DNA of 64,000 bases. Source: Chitinispirillales bacterium ANBcel5. GTDB taxonomy: Bacteria; Fibrobacterota; Chitinivibrionia; Chitinivibrionales; Chitinispirillaceae. This document shows positions 9,179 to 17,655 of the stretch, one piece after another (positions within the stretch are counted from its first letter, which is position 1; each line of letters starts with the position of its first letter). Both the position numbers and the translations under genes were made by a program. Where the stretch lies: assembly GCA_029688955.1 (NCBI GenBank), contig JARUKZ010000002.1, positions 124,001 to 188,000 on the forward strand. The letters are read 5' to 3'. The notes under the pieces are model-generated. The model worked only from the letters and a program-made list of their open reading frames with translations, was not told the DNA's origin and did no database searches.

Positions 9179-9498
9179 TGATTAAAATAGTAATTTGTAT
9201 AGTAATTTTTACTTTGTGGGTTAAAACAGCTAACGCGCAGACCAATGAAAACGTTTACGATTCTCTGTCATCACTGAAAAAAGGGTGTGATCCGGTAGAT
9301 GAGTTTATACGCCACTTTCTTATTCCACAGATAATTAAAACAGATGATGGCGGATACCTGATAGTAGCCGGAGGAAAAGTACAACTGTTTGACCCTTTTC
9401 TCAATCTAAAAAAGGAAGTGGAGCTTAAACCAGATCTCCATAGGTTACAACAGCTCCTTAATCAAATCCGAGAAATCACCGACACCACAAGCAATTAA
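9178..9498 (+). CDS. Small secreted protein of unknown function
   Basis: 106 residues from the ATG that overlaps the DUF1328 stop. The N-terminus [20 protein letters not shown] is a clear Sec signal peptide with an AxA-type cleavage site before QTNEN. The mature part of about 86 residues has no family I recognise; it contains DDGGYLIVAGGKVQLFDP and a C-terminal amphipathic helix. Translation is probably coupled to the upstream gene. A longer frame upstream exists but has no signal or ribosome site. Confidence 0.7.
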   Translation: MIKIVICIVIFTLWVKTANAQTNENVYDSLSSLKKGCDPVDEFIRHFLIPQIIKTDDGGYLIVAGGKVQLFDPFLNLKKEVELKPDLHRLQQLLNQIREITDTTSN

Positions 9499-9630
9499 TA
9501 TGAACAATCTTACGTTCTCAGCAACAAAATACAGCTCAGCTTGATTTTTCCCGGGGCGAAATCTTTTTTTCAATTGCCTTATTCTATCTTACACTTTATT
9601 GACCATTTAGCTTAGGTTGTAATTTTTTTG

Positions 9631-10437
9631 ATGAAAACAGTAATTGTGCTCCTTTTTAGCGCTACCCTGCTCTATAGCAGCCAGGATATCCAATGGAAAA
9701 AGCTCTCTGAAGGTCTTGAATACGGAAAAGCCCTCTCCTCCCTTTATCTTCCACTGGATAGTGTCTATATCAATCTGCTTCGTATTGACCCCGCCCACTA
9801 TAAGCTTCAGCTCTTTAACGCCTCTCATCCCACCCAGGGCTCTGCGATGAGCGCACGTGCCTGGGCGAACCAAGAGGGGCTTACGGCCGTAATCAATGCA
9901 GCAATGTATCAGCAGGACCATCTAAGCAGTGTGTCCTTTATGCAAAATAATGACCATATCAATAACCCACGCCTCTCCAAAGACCGCACTGTACTTGCTT
10001 TCGATCCACTGGTGCAGGGGATAGCTCCGGTAAGAATCATCGATATGGAATGTGATGATTTTGATTCCTTACGAGAGCAGTATGGAAGCTTTGTGCAGTC
10101 CATACGGATGCTCTCCTGCACGGGACGAAACGTATGGCAGGAAAATACAAGACGATGGAGTATTGCAGCTGTAGGTACCGACTCTTCCGAAAACCTTCTC
10201 TTTATTCATGTGAGGGCACCCCATTCGGTACACGAATTGATAAACATTTTAATAGAACTGCCAATCGATCTAAATCGGGTGATGTATATGGAAGGTGGTT
10301 CACAGGCACAGCTCTATTTTGAGAGCGAAAAAAGAAACTATCAATTCATAGGAAATTACAGCTCAGGTGGCAGAGCGTTCACCATCTCTCCACTGCCCAA
10401 TGTTCTGGGAATTTCCAGAATATCAGAAAGTGACTAA
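9631..10437 (+). CDS. Phosphodiester glycosidase (NAGPA/DUF2233-like) family protein, secreted
   Basis: 268 residues. Signal peptide MKTVIVLLFSATLLYSSQ, then a NAGPA-domain protein: INLLRIDPAHYKLQLFNAS, the VINAAMYQQD segment and the conserved end MYMEGGSQAQLYF (usual family form LDGGGSS). The domain is that of the uncovering enzyme N-acetylglucosamine-1-phosphodiester glycosidase; bacterial members act on envelope polysaccharides or are uncharacterised. The GGGS core is present as EGGSQ, slightly altered. An in-frame TTG one codon earlier is not preferred. It ends 4 bases before mtgA begins, so the two are an operon likely concerned with the cell wall. Confidence 0.8.
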   Translation: MKTVIVLLFSATLLYSSQDIQWKKLSEGLEYGKALSSLYLPLDSVYINLLRIDPAHYKLQLFNASHPTQGSAMSARAWANQEGLTAVINAAMYQQDHLSSVSFMQNNDHINNPRLSKDRTVLAFDPLVQGIAPVRIIDMECDDFDSLREQYGSFVQSIRMLSCTGRNVWQENTRRWSIAAVGTDSSENLLFIHVRAPHSVHELINILIELPIDLNRVMYMEGGSQAQLYFESEKRNYQFIGNYSSGGRAFTISPLPNVLGISRISESD

Positions 10438-10441
10438 CTCT

Positions 10442-11278
10442 ATGAGTCAAAAGGAAACTACTACTCGTTTCAATTTTCTACGCAGGTTCTGGAAAATAGT
10501 AAAAACTCTCTTTTTAGCCTATGCAGTTGTTTTCTCTCTGGTAGTTACCGCTCTTATTATAAGCGCATACATCTTTATCTCCAGACCCATACGTGAGGTC
10601 AGAGAGCTAAAAGTAAACAACCCCACCGAAACAGCATTTATGGCCCAGCACAGTGAGCGCCTTTCTCATAACCCCGCCAGCTCAATCGACCAGGAATTTG
10701 TACCTATTACTCAAATCTCACCCTGGCTTAAAAAGGCGGTTCTGGCAGCAGAAGATGACGGTTTCTTTACTCATCCGGGGTTCGACCTTGATGCAATTAT
10801 TGCAGCGTTTGACTACAACAGAACACAGGGTGAAAACATACGGGGAGCAAGCACTATCACTCAGCAACTTGCCAAGAACCTCTTTCTCAGTCCCGAAAGA
10901 AGCTTTAGGCGTAAAGCTATAGAACTTGGTTACACGTTGCTTCTTGAGCACTATCTGAGTAAAGACAGAATTCTTGAGCTCTACTTAAATTACGCCCAGT
11001 GGGGTGTTGCTATATTTGGGTGTGAAGCTGCGTCGTGGTACTATTTTAATAAACCAAGTTATGAACTTACTCTCTATGAAGCAGCACGGATGGCAGCGGT
11101 GCTCTCCATGCCCTCAAGACTCACGCCTCACCACATCACCTCTCCCTACATGCAAAGCAGGCTCACTGTTATCGCCAACAATCTCTACTATCGGGGAAGT
11201 ATTGATAAAGAGCAGTATATGATGCTCACTGAAAACGAACCGCCCGAAATTGTGGAGCAAAATACAGGTGTAGAATAG
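10442..11278 (+). CDS. mtgA: Monofunctional peptidoglycan glycosyltransferase
   Basis: 278 residues from ATG 10442 (MSQKETTTRFN). One N-terminal TM anchor (about residues 22-45) is followed by a GT51 domain with all hallmark motifs: VLAAEDDGFFTHPGFD with the catalytic Glu, GASTITQQLAKNLFLSPERS, KDRILELYLNYAQWG, and YEAARMAAVLSMPSRLTP. There is no transpeptidase domain, so this is the monofunctional MtgA type that polymerises lipid II glycan strands on the outer face of the inner membrane. The longer frame back to 10367 overlaps the upstream gene and is not needed. Confidence 0.94.
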   Translation: MSQKETTTRFNFLRRFWKIVKTLFLAYAVVFSLVVTALIISAYIFISRPIREVRELKVNNPTETAFMAQHSERLSHNPASSIDQEFVPITQISPWLKKAVLAAEDDGFFTHPGFDLDAIIAAFDYNRTQGENIRGASTITQQLAKNLFLSPERSFRRKAIELGYTLLLEHYLSKDRILELYLNYAQWGVAIFGCEAASWYYFNKPSYELTLYEAARMAAVLSMPSRLTPHHITSPYMQSRLTVIANNLYYRGSIDKEQYMMLTENEPPEIVEQNTGVE

Positions 11279-11408
11279 ACATCTAAGCGTGAGGTTGTTT
11301 TTTTTCTCCTGAGATATACTGTAGCCAAAGAAATATTTACATAAGAATCGGAAATACGATTACCAGAGAACAGCATCCCAAAAAAAATTAAGCCTTCCCC
11401 CCCGATGC

Positions 11409-12719
11409 TTACTCTAAAAAGTTACCATCTCTATCCCAGCGAGCATCTCTGAGTACCCCATCACTATCCTGGTATGCGCCTACTATTTCGTCTGAAGCAA
11501 CAATTCCTGTTAACACTATCACCAAATCATCACTTTGAACAATCTTCATCTCAAAGCTTCCGGTATAGTTTTCATATCCGGGCGATAGTGGTTGATCAGG
11601 GATCAGTGTATAGGTGATTTCGCGCTGCTTTCCCACAGATTTCCTTGTAAACTGTGACCATTCCAGTATTAGAAAATCACTGAGCGGTGGAGAGTCCTGA
11701 TCGAGTTTGACCTTGTATACAATGCTATCCATAAAGAGTGAATCGGTATCATCTGCTATGGTGTAATCATGAATGTATATCGAATCACCGGCACTAAAGT
11801 TTTTTCCTCCATCTGTTCTCTGGAAATACATTACCGTACTTCTCCCCTCAGTCCATTCCTTTTTTCGCTCATAACTGGTTAAATAATCGGCTCTGGGATC
11901 ATTATGAAAGTAAGTAACAGTATAGTTTTTTTCTTTTCTCCAACCTTCATCTCTAGAAAACCTGATTTTATGGATTTCAACCGGTGTAGAATCCCGGTTA
12001 TCATTAACAGGAACAATATACTCACTATCGCCCGAAGGTTTCATATCCAAATAGTAAAGTGTATCTTCATTCATACGGTAAATCATGTTATAAAAAAGTG
12101 TTCCATTATCTTTGGAGGTTAAAAACGACCTGTCTTCTCCGGCATCAATGCCTTTAGCCGCAGTAGTGATGTGAATATCGTTATAAACCCAGTGTCGATG
12201 CAAAATCACTCTGTTATCATCTGATTTGGGATCAAGTAACACACCATCTCCATCCAAATCTTCATAGTTATATCGTAGTGTAAGCGATGTATTTACAAAC
12301 TCCATCATCCCTCTTTTAGCTACAATCAACGTATCAGGCCAGAAACGATAACTGGATGTATCCATAATATCTATGGAATCTGAATGATAGAAGTAGTATA
12401 CATGAATAATCCCCTGCCTTAGATCAGAAAAAGAGAGGCGCAATGAGTCTACATATGAAGTATCTCTTTTTACCTTTTTTTGTGAAACTGAATAGTTTTC
12501 AGGTACAATGTCAAATTCTGCATAACCGAGAACTGAGTCTATATCAACTATATCGGGTATGGATACTGTGGTTGCTGTATTTTTGCAAAGGATTGCCCCC
12601 AATTCGCTCATGGCGTTTGGAAAATCATCTCCTCCTCCGGCGACTTCACTTACACACCCAAAACCAACGCTCAAAACAAACAACAGAAGTATCACATGTA
12701 ATAAACATCTTTTTTTCAT
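11409..12719 (-). CDS. Hypothetical lipoprotein paired with a TIGR02147 regulator
   Basis: 436 residues. The N-terminus (MKKRCLLHVILLLFVLSVGFGC) is a lipoprotein signal with lipobox VGFGC; acylation would be at Cys22. Position +2 is Val, compatible with outer-membrane sorting. The body is Asp/Ser/Tyr-rich, beta-type, with paired acidic loops (DLDGDGVLLDPKSDD) that could bind calcium, but no family is recognised. Its ATG overlaps the stop of the upstream TIGR02147 gene by 4 bases (ATGA), so the pair is one transcript. This gene order, regulator then large lipoprotein, is common for the TIGR02147 family in Fibrobacterota. Confidence 0.8.
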   Translation of the reverse strand: MKKRCLLHVILLLFVLSVGFGCVSEVAGGGDDFPNAMSELGAILCKNTATTVSIPDIVDIDSVLGYAEFDIVPENYSVSQKKVKRDTSYVDSLRLSFSDLRQGIIHVYYFYHSDSIDIMDTSSYRFWPDTLIVAKRGMMEFVNTSLTLRYNYEDLDGDGVLLDPKSDDNRVILHRHWVYNDIHITTAAKGIDAGEDRSFLTSKDNGTLFYNMIYRMNEDTLYYLDMKPSGDSEYIVPVNDNRDSTPVEIHKIRFSRDEGWRKEKNYTVTYFHNDPRADYLTSYERKKEWTEGRSTVMYFQRTDGGKNFSAGDSIYIHDYTIADDTDSLFMDSIVYKVKLDQDSPPLSDFLILEWSQFTRKSVGKQREITYTLIPDQPLSPGYENYTGSFEMKIVQSDDLVIVLTGIVASDEIVGAYQDSDGVLRDARWDRDGNFLE

Positions 12720-13543
12720 CTGTTTTTCCTCTCTGCTGTTCTGGGAAAGAATTGAACGTTTAGCTGCATAACCCGGTCAGCTTCCTTGTCATCACTCTGC
12801 ACAAGTTTCCACACCTGTTCTCTAAAGGTTTCGACTAATTGAGCAATTTTCTCTTCCGTTTCCCCGGAAACACTTACCAGCGCAGTAGAGATATGTCGTT
12901 TTTCAAAACTACGGTTCATCAGAGCATCAACAGAGTGAACAATCCAATCCCTTTTGATCTGTTTCAACATGTCGCTTAAGGTATCAGGGGGTTCGATAAA
13001 TTCACCACTTACCTGATATCTGCCATCTTCATTCTGGGAAAGCAGCCCCCAGTCACAGAGGTCACGGATACATTTTTTTACTATAGCGGTGGGGATGGGA
13101 GGGTTAATGAATTGTCCCAGCTCCTCATAATCGCCTCTAAAATCCATAGCCATTACCGCAGTTCTAATAAGAGGGTAACGATAGTCCTGGTAGTATTTAT
13201 TCAATGAAGGATTAAGACGGGCAAAGGAGCTTCGGTTTCTGCGAAAAACCAATTTTGAATACACTTTGCGCTTTTCGTCACTGTCAGAAGTATGATTGTA
13301 TTTAACAAGGAGCTTAAGATATTGCGCTTCAGCCACAGAGAGAGAAAAGACAGAAATCATCTTTTCTGTAGCAGCCACACTGAGCTTTCGTCTGCCTTTA
13401 ATTACATCATTCAGAAATCCTGGGTTAGAAAACCCCGCTTCACGCGCAAAACGCCGCTGAGAATAGGTGGGGTCAGCTAAAGTTTTTTGTCTGTAACGGT
13501 CTCGAAGATACACCCGATAGTCGTCATATCCGTATATATTCAT
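12716..13543 (-). CDS. TIGR02147-family (DUF4423-like) regulator
   Basis: 275 residues. The N-terminus is DYRVYLRDRYRQ followed by a helix-turn-helix-like block: YSQRRFAREAGFSNPGFLNDVIKGRRKLS (residues about 26-54; FLNDVIKGRRKLS is diagnostic), then SVAEAQYLKLLVKYNH. The C-terminal half carries the DUF4423 conserved IKRDWIVHSVDAL and ISTALVSVSGE. TIGR02147 was described as a paralogous family in Fibrobacter succinogenes; function is unproven but the architecture suggests a DNA-binding regulator. It overlaps the downstream lipoprotein gene by 4 bp and probably controls or senses it. Confidence 0.9.
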   Translation of the reverse strand: MNIYGYDDYRVYLRDRYRQKTLADPTYSQRRFAREAGFSNPGFLNDVIKGRRKLSVAATEKMISVFSLSVAEAQYLKLLVKYNHTSDSDEKRKVYSKLVFRRNRSSFARLNPSLNKYYQDYRYPLIRTAVMAMDFRGDYEELGQFINPPIPTAIVKKCIRDLCDWGLLSQNEDGRYQVSGEFIEPPDTLSDMLKQIKRDWIVHSVDALMNRSFEKRHISTALVSVSGETEEKIAQLVETFREQVWKLVQSDDKEADRVMQLNVQFFPRTAERKNR

Positions 13544-13855
13544 TCATACACTCATACATCAGTGGCTCAATTGGCCCGTTTTTTCAAGTACAGCTTAGGT
13601 TACTTTGGCACCGTTTATAGAATCATCTTGAATATAATATAAGCGAATTTGACTCATTTTGATCCTTCTAATTAAGTGCTGATTACACCCATAGTTTTTT
13701 TAAGCTTCTATAACAATGTATTACACTGGTTTGGCTGCACTTTTTTGTTCACACCAAACCAAAAATTGATTACACTGTTTACTTGAAAATTCAGGATTCA
13801 ACAGACCCCAAAAAAAAGCTCCCGCAGGAGCTTTTTTTTAACTGGCTTTGGTGTA
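13544..13855. other. Intergenic region between TIGR02147 and flagellin genes
   Basis: 312 bp with no gene. It is AT-rich, holds the flagellin terminator at 13810-13839, and must include the promoter of the regulator/lipoprotein pair, which I could not place with confidence. Confidence 0.7.
13810..13839. terminator. Rho-independent terminator of flagellin gene (bidirectional)
   Basis: An AAAAAAAGCTCC arm, a CGCA loop, and a GGAGCTTTTTTT arm form a near-perfect hairpin with A- and T-tracts on both sides. It lies 17 bases beyond the flagellin stop on the minus strand. Confidence 0.9.
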
Positions 13856-14617
13856 TTATCTATAAAGCATTGTAACCGATCGTCTGGACATATTTGCCTG
13901 GGCCATCATCGACATCGCGGCCTGCTGGCGGATATCCTGATCGATCACATTTGCCATCTCAGCAGCTTCATCTATCTTTGTTAAAGTCGAACTCATAGCA
14001 GTGGTATTATCGATGGCCACATCAGCCATTCTTTCCTGCGAAGAGAGCTGAAACTCAAGTCCCTGTAGTGAACCGATATATGCCTGCATCCCTTCAATCG
14101 CCTCATCCACCTCTGCTTCAGAGGCAGCAGTTGCCAGATTTGCCAGCTTATCGTCTTCCCCCACCTTACCAAATTCGGTAAAATCCAGAGATACTCCCCC
14201 TTCACCGGCTACCGTTTTTACTGATCCCCAGTCGGTTCTGTACCACACATTTTCACCAATTTCGGCGGTAATCTTATCTGCTATACCATCCATAATCTGA
14301 GAAGCGGCATTATCCTGGCCATTGGCGAACAGCTCTTTTGCCTCTCTTAGATCATCCATGATATTATCGGCCATACCGATAGCGGTGGAAACGTTTATTC
14401 TGGCTTCCGTAAGATCAGCTTTTGCCGCCTGGAACCTGCTGCGATCGGCATCAATTGATACCAAACGAGTATAGCTGACCAGATCTTCAGATGCTCGTTC
14501 AAACCGTTTGCCGGTAGAGATACGCCGAAGCGATGTTGCCATGGAGTCTTGTGCACTGGTAAAAGCTTGCGTCATCGACCGTGTTGCACCATTAAGCCTG
14601 TCCATCCCTAAGCTCAT
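13856..14617 (-). CDS. Flagellin-family protein, short
   Basis: 253 residues, with conserved flagellin D0/D1 ends and almost no variable middle. The N-terminal helix includes AQDSMATSLRRISTGKRFERASEDLVSYT (flagellin pattern: S-L-x-R-L-S-S-G-x-R-I-x-x-A-x-D-D). The C-terminus QAAMSMMAQANMSRRSVTMLYR matches the flagellin end (AMLAQANQ..SVLxLLR). It stands alone between a terminator and a sigma-28 promoter, so it is a single late flagellar gene. Compared with a typical 270-500-residue flagellin, the surface D2/D3 domains are absent. It could be a minor or sheath-type flagellin; the main filament gene may lie elsewhere. Confidence 0.9.
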   Translation of the reverse strand: MSLGMDRLNGATRSMTQAFTSAQDSMATSLRRISTGKRFERASEDLVSYTRLVSIDADRSRFQAAKADLTEARINVSTAIGMADNIMDDLREAKELFANGQDNAASQIMDGIADKITAEIGENVWYRTDWGSVKTVAGEGGVSLDFTEFGKVGEDDKLANLATAASEAEVDEAIEGMQAYIGSLQGLEFQLSSQERMADVAIDNTTAMSSTLTKIDEAAEMANVIDQDIRQQAAMSMMAQANMSRRSVTMLYR

Positions 14618-14712
14618 AGGACCTCCCTTGTGTGGTTTATTCTGACATCCATATCACCTGACAAAGCTTCCCCACTCTGCTTGTGACATTGTTATATCAT
14701 CTCCTATTTAGC

Positions 14713-14739
14713 TTATCGGCAGGAATGACTAAAACTTTA
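14713..14739 (-). promoter_or_regulatory. Sigma-28 (FliA) promoter of flagellin gene
   Basis: On the minus strand the sequence is TAAAGTTT, 11 bases, GCCGATAA. Both boxes and the spacing are identical to the enterobacterial FliA consensus. It lies about 95 bases before the flagellin ATG. Confidence 0.93.
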
Positions 14740-14790
14740 AAACTTATTTTGAATAAAAAAAGAAAAAAACAATCTCAGAGCATTTTTTAT

Positions 14791-14820
14791 TTGCTGCACT
14801 AATCCCCATTAATGTATATT
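14791..14820 (+). promoter_or_regulatory. Likely sigma-70 promoter of the tRNA-Glu gene
   Basis: TTGCTG at 14791-14796 and TATATT at 14815-14820 are 18 bases apart, and the tRNA begins 20 bases further on. Good placement; the boxes are imperfect. Confidence 0.5.
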
Positions 14821-14840
14821 AGCTCTTCCTTGATAATTGA

Positions 14841-14915
14841 GCTCCCTTCGTCTAGTGGTTAGGACTCAAGATTTTCATTCTTGCAACAGGGGTTCGATTC
14901 CCCTAGGGAGTACCA
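14841..14915 (+). tRNA. tRNA-Glu (anticodon TTC)
   Basis: A complete cloverleaf of 75 bases including encoded CCA. The acceptor arms GCTCCCT/AGGGAGT, the TAGTGGTTAGGAC D-loop region, the anticodon stem CAAGA/TCTTG with loop TTTTCAT (anticodon TTC), and the T-arm CAGGGGTTCGATTCCCCTA are all clear. Position 1-72 is a G-U pair and the discriminator base is A, where tRNA-Glu usually has G-C and G. It stands at the junction with the accessory region, a common integration point. Confidence 0.96.
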
Positions 14916-14956
14916 AAGGCGACCTACTTAATAGATAGTGGGTCGCCTTTTTTTTT
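14916..14956 (+). terminator. Rho-independent terminator of the tRNA-Glu gene
   Basis: AAGGCGACCTAC pairs with GTGGGTCGCCTT (one T-G wobble) across a 10-base loop and is followed directly by a run of T. Confidence 0.9.
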
Positions 14957-15010
14957 GGGGAACCATTTGACTACACTCCATCTTTGTATTCCAAATTCCA
15001 CATTTTGACT

Positions 15011-15069
15011 ACGTGTCGCCCGGGGCGAAGGTGGCCACCCCCCAGTAAGGTCTGATGGCAAGTGAAAGG
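15011..15069 (+). repeat. 59-bp dispersed repeat, copy 1
   Basis: Runs from ACGTGTCGCCCGGGGCGAAG to GGCAAGTGAAAGG. It matches 16445-16503 with two differences and no gaps. Both copies are preceded by CCAAATTC-type repeats, so they belong to a larger intergenic unit that flanks the gene at 15452-16108. Confidence 0.9.
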
Positions 15070-15451
15070 TTCATCACGGGGGCGCCAAGAAACTTGCTTG
15101 CCCCGTGTAAGCGTGAAGGGTTCAGGTGTTGTGTGGAACATTAGTAGTTTTCTAAACGTATTTACCCACTTACGGATAATTTCAGGGAATCCACCTCTTA
15201 TTAGGGGCTTTAATAAAGCCGGCACAGGAATGTTCAATAAGTAGTGAGGCTATGAAGAAAAGCTTACTTTTACTAACTCAATTCCGTCCACAACGGGTTG
15301 CGGTACGCCTGTAGTTTTTGCCACTCCTATTTTTGGCGGGCGGTCCTGCTCCGTGGTAGAAACTATGGCGCACAACGTTTAATGATATCCCTACTCCAAT
15401 CTCTGAATTCCAAATTCCTTATTCTCTCATTCCAAATTCCTCCCCCCCCTG

Positions 15452-16108
15452 TCAGAATGAAGCAACCAGGTGTGCTCCGATATCCCCGTTACGAGAGAAT
15501 GTTGGTACAAGGTCGACACGAAGATTGGAATATTTTGCATTGTACAGGGCAGTTCGGGCATATCGTGATGAACGGACCAGGGAGCTTATCCATAAGACAT
15601 CTGCGGCAAACCAAATGGCAGCGAGCTTACCAAACCTGGGTGGGGGGGAATATACGGTGGCCAGTTTTATAGCAAGACCAGCAGCATAGAGTCCCCATAC
15701 ACCAGGACGAGGTGCATCTATTTCAGCATCTGCTAAAAGTCTTCGAACCCCTTGAGCACCTAACCCCGATACTACAGGACCGGCAGCATAGATAGTGAAG
15801 CCAGTTATAGCGATACCTTTTAAAATAGAAATTTTTTCAGGGTGTGTGCTATTCCCAACTATAATCATCCCGGCAAAACACACCAGAGGACCACCAACAT
15901 AGAGCACTGGTCCCAAGTTAGTGGCCCATCGCGCGCGACGCAGTTTGGTGTCAAAATTAAAATCATTCGTGCTGTGTTCTGTAACTGACCGGCTGTTATC
16001 TACGCTTATACTCTCATTGTTTAAACTGAATGTAACGTGGCTGTCAGTTTCTGCCTGAGAATAAAGGTGAAGAGTGAGTATCAGGCATACCGTGGTTATT
16101 GAACGCAT
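15452..16108 (-). CDS. Hypothetical exported/membrane protein
   Basis: 218 residues from ATG 16106-16108 (MRSITTVCLILTLHLYSQAE), chosen because GGAGGA lies about 4 bases upstream; the frame extends 22 codons further without a better site. It has a signal peptide, a polar stretch (NNESISVDNSRSVTEHS), then hydrophobic segments near residues 68-88, 96-118 and 135-150, so it is probably a small membrane protein. No family recognised. It is flanked on both sides by the same 59-bp repeat, so it could be a mobile or repeat-delimited unit. Confidence 0.6.
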   Translation of the reverse strand: MRSITTVCLILTLHLYSQAETDSHVTFSLNNESISVDNSRSVTEHSTNDFNFDTKLRRARWATNLGPVLYVGGPLVCFAGMIIVGNSTHPEKISILKGIAITGFTIYAAGPVVSGLGAQGVRRLLADAEIDAPRPGVWGLYAAGLAIKLATVYSPPPRFGKLAAIWFAADVLWISSLVRSSRYARTALYNAKYSNLRVDLVPTFSRNGDIGAHLVASF

Positions 16109-16444
16109 AGATCCTCCGGATGTAATGATGGTGGTAGACAGTTTAGAAGCCTTGTGTGTATTGCTTGGTTTCATCAGGTTTCCATCTGTACTCTTTATAT
16201 AAGCATCATAGATTTAAAATAGTTGAATGCGCTTACATTGTAAATATTTCAGTAGATAAGGTTCACAATAGCAGATATCTCACTTCAGTAGACCCCTTTT
16301 TAGAAAAAACCATGCATTTTAGTCATAAGTACCCCTCAACAGTTCAGTTACATTGTATCCCCCCTTTGTGTTTATTACAGTCCCCTGAATACTCTCATTC
16401 TTTGCAATTCCAAATTCCTTATTCACCCATTCCAAATTCTTTTT

Positions 16445-16503
16445 ACGTGTCGCCCGAGGCGAAGGTGGCCACCCCCCAGTAAGGTCTGGTGGCAAGTGAA
16501 AGG
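16445..16503 (+). repeat. 59-bp dispersed repeat, copy 2
   Basis: Differs from 15011-15069 at two positions (G to A in the GGGGCG block, A to G in CTGATGG). Same orientation. Confidence 0.9.
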
Positions 16504-16892
16504 GATAAGTTCTGTGAGTTCCTCTGCTGGTATGTAGATTATTCTGCGTAAAATGTGCCTTTTAACTGGATATAGACTTAGTTCAACCGTTCGGCGCCAC
16601 TCACCCGTTCTGCCAAATGCGCATAGACGCGCTCTTTAACACCTGGTTTTTTTATGGAGAGAGGAAAACCGGTCAAATAACTTGAGATTAGGTGGTCAAA
16701 TTGTGTGAGATCGGCCATCAATTTCTTCATGACTGTGTTATAGGCTGTAGTTTAACTTCTGCCATGGACGGCTCTCTATTACTCTTTTTTATATAATCCT
16801 TAATACTTTTTTACCGATTTATACATTTACTTTACTTTTAAACTGCCTTCGGCGACCTACTTTGTCATTCCATTCCTTAAGGGTAAGGTATC

Positions 16893-16916
16893 CAGCGTTA
16901 AGAAACGCTGTTTTTT
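16893..16916 (+). terminator. Orphan terminator-like hairpin
   Basis: CAGCGTT, loop AAG, AAACGCTG, then TTTTTT. It has the form of an intrinsic terminator, but no gene is seen upstream on the plus strand, so it may end a small RNA or be a relic. Confidence 0.6.
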
Positions 16917-17100
16917 ATTAAATGCCCTTTCTTTCCAGGGCCAAAGAAAGTAGGCACTCGTAGGCCATGGATGGCCGGAGAGCACCATCCCGTCTTCGGG
17001 TGGCCCAAAGGGTGCAATCCAGGACGGGATTGCATGAACGAACGCCCTAAGAGCCCCACACCGGCTCTTCTGTTCGTGATTTCGCCGGGGAGGGGCCAAA

Positions 17101-17219
17101 CTCGAAGACTCGATGGCCCCGAAAGAAAAGACCGGCGAAAACACTCACGAGCCGCTGATCGGGGCGGATCGATATCCCTTACATTTTCTCGTGGTGCTCA
17201 CTTCCGTTCGCCCCTGTGT
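17101..17219 (+). repeat. 119-bp direct repeat, left copy
   Basis: From CTCGAAGACTCGATGG to CGCCCCTGTGT. It matches 27636-27754 along its whole length with few substitutions and no gaps, same orientation, 10.5 kb apart. It contains partly complementary arms (ACTCACGAG and CTCGTGGTG). Confidence 0.92.
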
Positions 17220-17459
17220 TACTTTCTTGCCTTATCCATAAAGTTGGATATTTATACCCAGTCAAATCTACTAAAATGATCCTTTGTGAAACACACCGAA
17301 AGCAGACGTAGTGTACTCACGTATACCTCCTCTGCAAATGGATAAATGTTTTTGTCGCAGAAAAAGTAGATTCAAGTGCTTAAGAAATAGCTTTTTTGAG
17401 GAAATTTGTTGGAGGTGTGTAGGATATTTGGGGAAAAGGGTGGTTTTAGCTGCCGATAG

Positions 17460-17552
17460 ATGTTCCGGCCAATGTACGAAGATTTGCAACTATATAGTTT
17501 TAACCTACCTTTAGCCAAACTTTGCAGATTTTTGTACTTGGCTTGTTGTGCG
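17460..17552. repeat. Imperfect palindrome, attC-like
   Basis: GCCAATGTACGAAGATTTGC pairs imperfectly with GCAGATTTTTGTACTTGGC across a central spacer, and the right end is GTTGTGCG (17545-17552). It matches the site at 29187-29283 in sequence. It sits about 100 bases past the stop of the minus-strand gene that ends at 17656, the place expected for a cassette attC. The left R-type box is degraded. Assignment as attC is inference. Confidence 0.5.
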
Positions 17553-17655
17553 TCTGTATTGACGGTGCTCCTATTCTTACTCCGCGCTAATCCGATTTCC
17601 TCGCGTCTCCCATCTTTTCGTTTTTTTCGCGTTATACTATACAAACTGCCCTAAC

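Larger units (their letters stand above)
14916..15451. other. Gene-free, repeat-rich stretch after tRNA-Glu
   Basis: No credible gene. It contains the tRNA terminator, one copy of a 59-bp repeat (15011-15069), an inverted repeat CACGGGG/CCCCGTG at 15075-15107, a degenerate palindrome at 15296-15380 ending in GCGCACAAC (the box shared with sites at 20822, 21796, 27964 and 29186), and short direct repeats of CCAAATTCC. Frames here are shadows without ribosome sites. Confidence 0.65.
16109..17655. other. 1.5-kb gene-free, repeat-rich region
   Basis: No gene is supported. It holds the second 59-bp repeat (16445-16503), a terminator-like hairpin (16893-16916), paired CTTTCTTT/AAAGAAAG arms near 16925-16950, a 119-bp repeat (17101-17219), a fragment of the 20.8-kb repeat (17278-17304) and a palindromic attC-like site (17460-17552). 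Reading frames of 60-108 codons here lack ribosome sites and protein-like composition. Confidence 0.65.
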
